The notes under the pieces: model-generated | The model's input: the letters and a program-made list of their open reading frames with translations, nothing else | What the model was told of the DNA's origin: nothing | The model's database searches: none | Assembly: GCA_026826555.1 (NCBI GenBank) | Contig: JAKSZT010054581.1 | Span: 273,906-337,905 of the forward strand | Origin: Tolypeutes matacus | Lineage: Eukaryota; Chordata; Mammalia; Cingulata; Chlamyphoridae | Direction: 5' to 3' | DNA length: 64,000 bases | Made by a program: the position numbers and the translations under genes | In this document: one piece after another, positions 56,850 to 64,000 of the stretch | Numbering within the stretch: position 1 is the first letter of the stretch | How the letters are laid out: each line of letters begins with the position of its first letter

Positions 56850-58254
56850 TAACACTGAATGTTAATGGATTAAATTCACCACTCAAGAGACACAGATTGG
56901 CAGAATAGATGAGGAAATATGATCCATCTATATGCTGTTTACAAGAAACCCACCTTTGACCGAGGGATTCAAGGAGGCTGAAAGTGAATGGCTGGAAAAC
57001 AATTTTACAAGCTAATAATAGCCAAAAAAGGGCAGGAGTAGCTATTCTAATATCAGACAAAATAGACTTTCAATGCAAAACGATTGTAAGAGACAAAGAA
57101 GGACACTATATATTAGTAAAAGCAGTAATCTCTCAAGAAGAGAGATCAATCATAAACATTTATGCACCTAATTGGTGTGCTTCAAAATACATGAGATAAA
57201 CTCTGGAAAAACTAAGTGGAGAAATAAATTCCTCTACAATTATAGCAGGGGACTTTAATACTACACCATTATCATCATTAGACAGAACATCTAGACAGAG
57301 AATCAATAAAGAAACAAAGACTCTGAACAATACATTAGAGGACCTGGACTTAATAGACATATACAGAACACTACACCCAAATAGAGCAGGATTTACATTC
57401 TTCTCGAGTGCACATGGATCATAGTCCTAGACAGACCACATGCTCGGCCACAGAACAACTCTCAATGAAATCAGAAAGATTGAGATTATACAAAGTAATT
57501 TCTCTGACCACAATGGAATGAAGTTGGAAATCACTAAGGGCCAGAGAAACAGGTTAGGCACAAATATATGGAAATTAAACAACACACTCTTAGACAAAGA
57601 GTGGGATCAAGGAGGAAATCTCAAAAGAAATCAGTAACTACCTTGAAACTAATGAAAATGACAACACAACATATGAAAACCTATGGGATGCAGCAAAAGT
57701 TGTCCTGAGAGGGAAGTTCATAGCCATAAATACATATATTAAAAAAGAAGAGCTAAAATTGAAAACCTAACTGCACACTTGGAGGAATTGGAAACACAAC
57801 AAGAAATGAAACCTAAAGGAAGTGGAAAGAAGGAAATAACAAAGATTAGAGCAGAACTAAATGTAATAGAGAATAAGAAAGCACTAGAAAAAAATAAACA
57901 AAACCAAAAGCTTGTTCTTTGAATAGATCAATAAAATTGACAAACCCTTAGCCAGATTAACAAGGAAAAGAAAGAATAGATGCAAATACACAAAGTAAGG
58001 AATGAGGAAGGGGAAATCACTACCAATCCCACAGAAATAGTATCATAAGAGGATACTTTGAAAAATTATATGCAAATAAGAATGATAATTTGAGGAAATG
58101 GACAAGTTTCCAGAAACTCACAAACAGCATACATTGATGAAAGAAGAAATTGATGAACTCAACCGTCCAATTACAACTAAAGAGATAGATTCAGTCATCA
58201 AAAACCTCCCAACTAAGAAGAGCCCAGGACCAGACGGCATCACAGCTCAATTTT
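56850..58254 (+). pseudogene. L1 ORF2 remnant (endonuclease, RT N-terminus)
   Basis: The start near 56850 reads TLNVNGLNSP. Endonuclease segments are 56984-57199 (AGVAILISDKIDFQ, SIINIYAPN) and 57250-57637 (AGDFNTTPLSSLDR, IDIYRTLHP, and the SDHN catalytic site). The approach to the RT is 58098-58254 (RPITTKEIDSVIKNLPTKKS, PGPDGITAQF). Stops (for example after SSAHGS near 57420) and frameshifts break it. It is interrupted at 58254 by the ERV LTR. Confidence 0.9.
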
Positions 58255-58626
58255 TGTTGCTGCTCAGGTGCTGGTCAGGGCCCGGGTCCGTGAAAACGGT
58301 GCTGTGGATGAGAAAGAAAGAATAAGACAAGAAGAGAAGAGAGACTGGGATCAGGGGACTCTCCGTCCAATATGGATACAAGAGCCCAGCCACCTCATAG
58401 AGCATGGCTTTTATTCGTTGTTTGGCAGATCAAAATACATGTGCACATGTGTAAATACTTAATAGTTTCACCTGAGCTGAAATCAACAAATCTTAAAGGT
58501 CAATGACTCAGCTCTTTTACATTTCAAACATTGTCTCAGGCTGTTTCCCCATCCATCTGGAGAACTTGTTTATTATATTCCCAGGTGACCTGCTTTTCTG
58601 TCAGTAGTCAGTCTGAAACTCCATCA
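58255..58626 (-). repeat. 3' LTR of the class II ERV
   Basis: Plus-strand ends TGTTGCTGCTC and ...CTCCATCA give TG...CA on both strands, 372 bp. On the minus strand it contains ATAATAAAC (about 58569-58577). The inner end abuts the polypurine tract AAAAAAGGGGGAAA (58627-58640). Confidence 0.85.
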
Positions 58627-58640
58627 TTTCCCCCTTTTTT
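58627..58640 (-). promoter_or_regulatory. Polypurine tract of the class II ERV
   Basis: AAAAAAGGGGGAAA immediately before the LTR's TGATGGAG on the minus strand. Confidence 0.85.
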
Positions 58641-59547
58641 ATTAGTTAAAGTTCATAGGAACCATTATATAAGCTGATACAAGGTGACCTCCTGTCACAC
58701 TTGTCTTCTTCCATAGGCTGTTGTGACTGTGCCTGTCTTAGGTTGTCCTCCTCTGAGGATCTTACCCATCATTGACTAACCAGCCAAACTTTTGAGCTCT
58801 TACATGGAAGAGAATTTCATTAATATTTATGCTTCTTCAGGTTCCTTAAATGAATATTTTTGTGCAGATAATTAGTATTAAGATTAAGGGGTTATTAGTA
58901 GAATCTTTCTACTAAATAATGCAAAATTAGTTTTTCTTGGCCAAGCTTCTCAACAGAAATGCTTTTATCTGGTCTAATTTTTCATTTTTTCTATGAATAT
59001 ATGTTATTACTTTAGCCTGGACAATACAAACAAAATGCATATAACAATTCCTAATCCAATCCAAAATGATGTTTTAACTGTTTTTTGTTTCCACCAGTGA
59101 AACAGCTGCATCAGTGGTTTCTTTCAATTCATTTTGATACATGCTCAATGCCTTCTTTTGCAATTCTAAAAGATCTATAGAAACATTATGCTTATATCCA
59201 ATCAAATGATTTTTCACTTCCTTCCAATCATGTTCACTATTATTATAAGCCAAAGAAGTAATACAAAAAGAACTTTCATTCCAATCACATTTAAGAGCTC
59301 TTAACAAGTTTAAGTTATAAATTTGATTACCCAAATGTATAATAGTTGTTTCAAGATCATTCATAGGATTATTCAGTTCCATATCAATGTGAGACTGGCT
59401 ATGCCACATCTCACTTGCATTTTTATGCCAGTCCTTAACATATTTGTTGATTCTGGACTTCTTGATGTAGTGCTGTGCCAGTGATAGCTGCAGCGGTTAT
59501 GATGCTAATCAGTCCCAAAATTTCTGCTATTAAAAGTCCAATCAGTC
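58641..59547 (-). pseudogene. env: Class II env, transmembrane subunit part
   Basis: This is an old copy of the fusion subunit. The best frame (59409-59074, 111 codons) has an extended helix (ELNNPMNDLETTIIHLGNQI), then LKCDWNESSFC, then HLIGYKHNVSIDLLELQKKA, the layout of betaretrovirus-type transmembrane proteins. No CX6CC motif is present, which separates it from the gamma-type env at 28.6 kb. To the right (59470-59547) lies hydrophobic fusion-peptide-like sequence interrupted by the L1-type insertion. Anchor and tail lie between 59074 and 58641 in broken frames. Confidence 0.85.
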
Positions 59548-59562
59548 TTTTAGTTCTTTTTA

Positions 59563-60834
59563 TTTTTTATTTTTTTATTTTTTATTTTTTTTGGCTCTTA
59601 CTTTTTTATTATTTTAATTTTTTTATTAGAGAAGTTGTGGGTTTACCGAACAAACATGCATAAAATACAGGATTCATGTACACCCCACCACCACCAAAAC
59701 CTTGCATTGGTGTGGAACATTTGTTACAATTGATGATAGCACTTTTTAAAATAATTGTACTGGGAAGCGGCTGTGGCTCAATCAGCAGGGCTCCCGTTTA
59801 CCACATGGGAGGCCCCGGGCTCTGCTCCCGGGGCCTCCCGGTGAAGGCAAGCCCGCCCGCACGGCGTGGCCAGCTGACCCAGCAAGCACAAGCAGCAAGG
59901 GGGGGACAAATGAACAAACAAAATCTCAACAACAACAAAAATAATTGTACTATGTTGTTAACAGTAGTTACTTTTATTACAATTGCTGAATGATTATTAA
60001 AATCGTACTCTTAACTATATCCATAATTTGCATTAGGTATCTTTTTCCCTATTACTAATACCTTGTATTAGCATTGTTCATTTGTTATTCATGAAAGAAT
60101 ATTCTTATACTTGTCCTATTGACTATAGTCCATCATCTACAAGAGGGCTCGCTGTGCTGTACAGTCCTACATTTTATCTTTTAATTTTTATTCTAGTGAT
60201 ATATACATCCCAAGGTTTCCCCTTTTAGCCACATTCACCCATAGAGTTCAGTGCTGTTGATTACACTTGCAATAAAGTGCTAACGTCACCATCACCCATG
60301 TCCAAAGCTTTACCATCAACCTTACTTTTTAAATTGTGCTAACATACAGATAACATAAAATTTGACATACTATTTTTAAGGCACAATTCCATGGCATTAA
60401 TTACTTTTACAATGTAGTGCTACCATCACCATCTCCCATTTACTAAAACTTTTCATCAACCCAAACAGAAACTCTGTACCCATTAAGCAGTAAGCTCTCC
60501 ATCCTCCCCACCTCCTCACCCCAATCCTGGAAACCTCACATCTACTTTCTTTCTCTGTGAATTTGCCTTTTCCACCTATTTCATATGAGGAGGAATCATA
60601 CAGTATTTTGCCTTTTGTATCTAGCTTCTTTTATATATATATATATATTTTATTATGGGTAAAAATCAAAATTCTCACAATACATACAAACATTTGCAAA
60701 ATGATATATAAATATATATGCATATATGTGTATTTGCTTACAAAAATGTTTATATATATATATATACATATATTTTAAGTGCTCTGGGAGCTTGCAGTGT
60801 GCACCCTCCTACACTAACGCCATCTTGGCCGCTT
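59563..60834 (-). mobile_element. L1-type insertion in env, ~14-bp TSD
   Basis: TTTAGTTCTTTTTA is found at 59548-59561 and 60835-60848. The left end is T-rich (poly(A) on the minus strand), followed by antisense L1 3'UTR wording. Near the right end is a family R 3' end (60646-60779). The last ~53 bp on the minus strand start GCGGCCAAGATGGCG, which looks like an L1 5' terminus. A SINE is nested at 59762-59937. The L1 body is missing between the 5' terminus and the 3'UTR. Confidence 0.75.
59762..59937 (+). mobile_element. DAS-type SINE with 14-bp TSD and T-to-C bias
   Basis: AAAATAATTGTACT flanks it perfectly (59748-59761 and 59938-59951). It is full length and very close to the copy at 56515, but about 11 of its ~13 substitutions are T to C, including three in the tail (GACAAATGAACAAAC in place of GATAAATGAATAAAT). 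Confidence 0.95.
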
Positions 60835-60848
60835 TTTAGTTCTTTTTA

Positions 60849-61746
60849 AATAATGGTTGAGGAAATGCCACAGCAACTGGGATTCTGGAGACTGCTGCCA
60901 ATGTCTGGTCATCTGAACTGGTAACCATAGTCCTTTTATTCTTCTTGTTATAAAAAAAAAAGAGTTTATTTTCCTGCAAGTATGAATTCTTAAGACATGT
61001 AAATAAGGAGCAATTGGATCAACTAATGTTCCTTTCATCAAAAGTTACTGTTCCAATGATATAACTATAGGATCTCATACACATATTGTAAAAAATTGAG
61101 TTGATTTTCTTTTTCAAATAGTAATATCAGTTTTGCTGCCTTGCCTTTCAAAAATTGGAACAGTTCCCAAAAATAATTTCCACAAATAACTGAGTTTTGT
61201 TAAGTTTAGTGTCCCATGGTTGTGGGATATATCTTCCTTGATTTTTCCAAATTATTGAGCTGTTAATAAATGCTGTATTACCAGAATTCCAGAAATAAGG
61301 ATTACTGTTATTAGTAACTATGGCTGAATTATTAATGAACCAAGATATGGTTGTGTTTTTAATAGGTTTCAGTATCCCTATTGAAAAACCACGCGACCCC
61401 GATCCTTTACAATTCCATAGGAATCATTAAACAACACAACTTCTGTAAGCCCATGACAAATATGCCATTTGTCATTAAGTAGTCTGTTGTGAGATTGATT
61501 AAGACCAATTGGGTAAGACTCATCATTCCAAGTTAACAGCTCTAGAAGAGGTGGGTTGGTTATGTATGCCCAATAAGTGTAATTATGATGTGGTATCTTA
61601 TCTTGACCTAATACTTTACCTATAATTAATCGAATGTGAAACCACCATGTCCATAGTTTAAGTCTTGGCAGCATCTTCATCTCTAGGCTTGATTCTTTTG
61701 GAGGGGATCCACTGCTCTTCTCCTGTTTCTGTAATGATAAGAGCAA
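60849..61746 (-). pseudogene. env: Class II env, surface subunit part
   Basis: The frame 61746-61378 starts inside the end of pol and includes KLWTWWFHIRLIIGKVLG, then HHNYTYWAYITNPPLLEL, wording of HML-like class II surface proteins. N-glycosylation-type NXS/T sites are present (NYT, NQS, NDS). Further left, frames are short. A basic K/R-rich site typical of the surface/transmembrane cleavage lies next to the L1-type insertion. Env overlapping the end of pol is usual for this class. Confidence 0.8.
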
Positions 61747-61913
61747 ACCCTTGGCCCCAAAATTTTACCTCTCCTTTTCTCCATTTATTAGTGGTTTCAT
61801 TTTTCCAATACACTGGTTGTCCACATTTTTTTATTTTCATTCCTTTTTTTAAACTCCCAATGTCTTTCTGCTGCTGTGACATTAGAAATTTTTTGTCTAT
61901 TAAGAAAATTTAA
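61658..61913 (-). pseudogene. pol: Integrase C-terminal domain, class II ERV
   Basis: The frame 61882-61658 reads KKCGQPVYWKNETTNKWRKG..., then KFWGQGFALIITETGEEQWI and PSKRIKPR, the SH3-like DNA-binding domain at the integrase C-terminus. It is cut off from the catalytic core by the solo LTR at 61920-62419 and overlaps env at its end. Confidence 0.88.
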
Positions 61914-61919
61914 GGTAAG

Positions 61920-62419
61920 TGTGTCAGTTTGATGTAATTATGAATTCCAAAAATATAATTGAATCATGCTTGTAAACTGATCTGTTAATCTGGGCATGAT
62001 TAGGTTAGGATTAGGGTGTTGAGCCCCACCCCTTGGTGGGTGGGGAATTAAATATAAAAGGCAAGGCAAAGGAAAGTTGAAGCAGTCTTTTGAAAAGCAG
62101 TTTTGATGTTGGAAAGAAGTCCCCAGGGGAAGAGAAGCAAGCCTGTTTGCCTAATCGTCTATAGCTGACCTTGTGGAGGAAACAAGAGCTAAGCCCGGAG
62201 AGAAATGCAGCCCCGGGAAGAGAGGAACCCCAGAAGCCTGAACCCTGGCAAACGCCGGCAACTGTCTTGCTCTAACACGTGGCAATGACTGTGGTGAGAG
62301 AAGAAACTTAACGCTTTATGGCCTGGTATCTGTGGACTTCTACCCCAAATATATACCCTTTATAAAGACCAACCCATTTTTGGTATTTTATATTAGCACC
62401 CCTTTGGCTGACTAATACA
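61920..62419 (+). mobile_element. 500-bp solo LTR, TSD GTAAG, nested in integrase
   Basis: It starts TGTGTCAGTTTGATG and ends CTGACTAATACA; GTAAG is present on both sides (61915-61919 and 62420-62424). It has AAATATAAAAGGC (TATA box, about 62050) and the MLT-like end block. The 5-bp TSD and the TG...CA ends support an ERVL/MaLR-class element reduced to one LTR by recombination. It must be younger than the class II ERV that it interrupts. Confidence 0.85.
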
Positions 62420-62424
62420 GTAAG

Positions 62425-63160
62425 CAATGCTTTAGATAGTTTGTCTTTAGCAGATTCTCCTCCATCTCCCCCTTTTTGGTTTTGCAGTATTAATTTTCAT
62501 AAGTGATTGCTTTTTTCTACTATCGCTTGTCCTTGGGGGTTATATGGAATTCCTGTAACATGTTTAATATTCCAGTCACTGCAAAATTTTTTTGAAAGAT
62601 TGACTAAGATAAGCAGGCCCATTATCAGTTTTTAGCTGTGCTGGCAGGCCCATTATAGCAAAACAATGTAATAAATGAGAACGTACATGTGAGGCCTTTT
62701 CACCAGCTTTAGCAGTTGCCCAAATAAAATTAGAATGTATCTACTGTCACATGCACATACTGAAGGTGGCCAAAAGAGGGCACATGTGTAACATCCATTT
62801 GCCAAATTTCATTAGGATGTTCTCCATGGGGATTAGTTCCTGGAGAGAAAGTGGGGGCATTTATGGGCCCACAAGTAGGACATTGTCTAACAATCCTCTT
62901 ACTTTCTTTTACTGTTAAGTGGGGTTACTTATGACGTAAGCCAGAAGTATTAGTATGTGTAAGTTTATGATAATCAGCAGGAGATTCTGTATGTGCAATA
63001 AGTTTATCTACTAAATCATTCTGTGAAGCCATACGGCCAGGAAGTTGAGAATGGGAACGAACATGAGTAATGTAGATTGGATTAGATTGTTCACAAACTG
63101 TTTTTGTAATTGTAGGAAAAGAACCTCTAATTCAGAAGCTGGAGTTATTTGAGCTGTTTT
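62425..63160 (-). pseudogene. pol: Integrase core and RNase H end, class II ERV
   Basis: On the minus strand: ITHVRSHSQLPGRM (end of RNase H), an HX3H site (YHKLTHTNTS), then CPTCGP, completing the HHCC zinc finger. EIWQMDVTHVPSF then carries the first catalytic Asp and VTVD follows. Further left the frame is broken by stops near 62750. The second Asp and the Glu region are in short frames (62660-62530) ending at the solo LTR. Confidence 0.85.
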
Positions 63161-63164
63161 TCTT

Positions 63165-63408
63165 TTTATTTATTTATTTATTTATTTTTATTGTGGGTAA
63201 AAATCAAAATTCTCACAATACATACAAACATTTGCAAAATGATATATAAATATATATGCATATATGTGTATTTGCTTACAAAAATGTTATTTATATATAT
63301 ATACATATATTTTAAGAGGTGCTTAGATTACCCAAAATATTACACGGAACCCACTGGGATTCCCATGTTGCCCACCTCCCACACCTCCCACCACATCCCA
63401 CACAAACT
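63165..63408 (-). mobile_element. Family R, 5'-truncated copy inside RNase H
   Basis: It has (TTTA)n at its left, then the antisense family R 3' end (GGGTAAAAATCAAAATTCTC ... CACTGGGATTCCCATG, CCTCCCACACCTCCCACC). It interrupts the RNase H reading frame shortly after SDSAYV. The TSD is not clear. Confidence 0.85.
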
Positions 63409-64000
63409 GATAAACAACGTGACAAACATAAGCAGAATCAGACACAATATTTAAAGGCTCAGAAACATCAGTTAGCAATTGAATAATAGCCATAAGTTCT
63501 ACCTTTTGGGCAGATAAATAAGGTGTTTTCCAAGATTTTGTAGTTGGGCTTAAATAGCCTGTATTTCCATTACTGCTGCCATCAGTGTAGTAAGTTGGCG
63601 CAGCAGAGTGGTTGTTGTTTGACAACCTTAGGAAGAATCCATGAAGTACGTTTTAAAAACTGCAAAAATTTTGAATTTGGGAAGTGATTGTCAATTGTTC
63701 CAATAAAATCTGCTAAGGCCACTTGCTAAGAGTTACTGAATTGCCAGAGCTTAGACAGCTCCTGCTTTGTAAGATCTACTATGATTTTATCAGGATCTGT
63801 AGCCATAAGCCGTCTCAGGCGAATATGGTCCTTTGATATTATTGCTGAGATTTTTTCAGGATAAGTATGAAGTTTTTTTGTATCTTTGTTTGGTAGGAAT
63901 ATCCATTCTATTATGCCCTCCTCTTGCCAAAGTATCCCAGTAGGAGAATGTCAAGATGGAAATATTAAAAGAGAAATTGGAAGATTTACATTTATCCTTG
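63409..64000 (-). pseudogene. pol: RT C-terminal part and RNase H, class II ERV
   Basis: 63625-63409 keeps YYTDGSSNGNTGYL, SAQKVELMAIIQLL and NIVSDSAYVCHV, the Asp, Glu and Asp of the RNase H site. From 63640 to the edge is the RT thumb/connection region (HIRLRRLMATDPDK in one frame), with several stops and frame changes. The polymerase active site is outside the window. Confidence 0.85.

Larger units (their letters stand above)
53853..58254 (+). mobile_element. 5'-complete L1, cut by the class II ERV
   Basis: It starts at GAGGAAGCAAGATGGCATC, with AAGATGGC (53862-53869) at the usual L1 5' position. It continues through a ~1.8-kb 5'UTR, ORF1 (55711-56460), a SINE in the ORF1-ORF2 spacer, and ORF2 from about 56850. 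ORF2 stops at 58254 in the reverse transcriptase, where the LTR of the class II ERV begins. The rest of the L1 should lie beyond 64000 if the provirus is complete. Confidence 0.9.
58255..64000 (-). mobile_element. 3' half of a class II (betaretrovirus-like) ERV
   Basis: Read on the minus strand from the right edge: end of RT, RNase H, integrase, env overlapping the end of pol, polypurine tract, 3' LTR. Gag, protease, most of RT and the 5' LTR lie outside the window. It is inserted in the L1 ORF2 and is itself interrupted by a family R copy (about 63165-63408), a solo LTR (61920-62419) and an L1-type insertion (59563-60834) that holds a SINE. All genes are broken. Confidence 0.9.

Overview
This window is vertebrate nuclear DNA. 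It is AT-rich, has no bacterial gene organisation, and is dominated by mammalian retroelements. The tRNA-like SINEs (at 11.6, 16.0, 16.5, 38.5, 39.2, 56.5 and 59.8 kb) look like the DAS-SINE families of armadillos, and several other repeats look xenarthran, so Dasypus or a close relative is the most likely source. That assignment rests on recognition of the repeats, not on a search. I see no intact host protein-coding gene. The only host genes are an olfactory receptor pseudogene (8.24-9.15 kb, minus, OR14-like) and the first ~44 codons of a second receptor of the same type (41.32-41.45 kb, plus). The locus therefore looks like a decayed olfactory-receptor cluster used as a landing site by retroelements.

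Layout. 0-20 kb: a diverged direct duplication (about 1-2690 against 11045-14050) brackets the receptor pseudogene. The second copy carries a SINE that the first lacks, and it runs into a near full-length L1 (12530-20020, minus) whose 5'UTR is an array of seven ~110-bp monomers. 20-28 kb: an MLT/MST-like LTR, a 34-nt U2 snRNA retro-fragment with perfect 11-bp target-site duplications, a complete MaLR element (22410-24924, TSD GATCC), and old L1 fragments. 28-36 kb: a complete gammaretrovirus-like provirus on the minus strand, with two 438-bp LTRs, TSD CACC, a tRNA-Thr-type primer site, gag, pro, pol and env. 36-46 kb: several copies of an unclassified poly(A) retroposon (called family R here), SINEs, the receptor fragment and a solo LTR. 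46.8-50.1 kb: an internally deleted class I ERV. 50.1-58.25 kb: a truncated L1 (minus), then a 5'-complete L1 (plus). 58.25-64 kb: the 3' half of a class II (betaretrovirus-like) ERV, minus strand, inserted in that L1's ORF2 and itself hit by an L1-type insertion, a SINE, a solo LTR and a family R copy. Its 5' half lies beyond the window.

Biologically these are genome parasites at different stages of decay. The most informative is the 28-36 kb provirus. Its Gag frame is unbroken by indels over 512 codons, with two internal stop codons. Its gag-pol junction is a UGA followed by C. Its Gag frame extends upstream through a hydrophobic segment, as in glyco-Gag. Its Env has an in-frame 15-codon duplication just outside the membrane anchor. 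All the viral genes are broken by stops and frameshifts. Nested insertions with readable target-site duplications give a relative chronology for much of the window.
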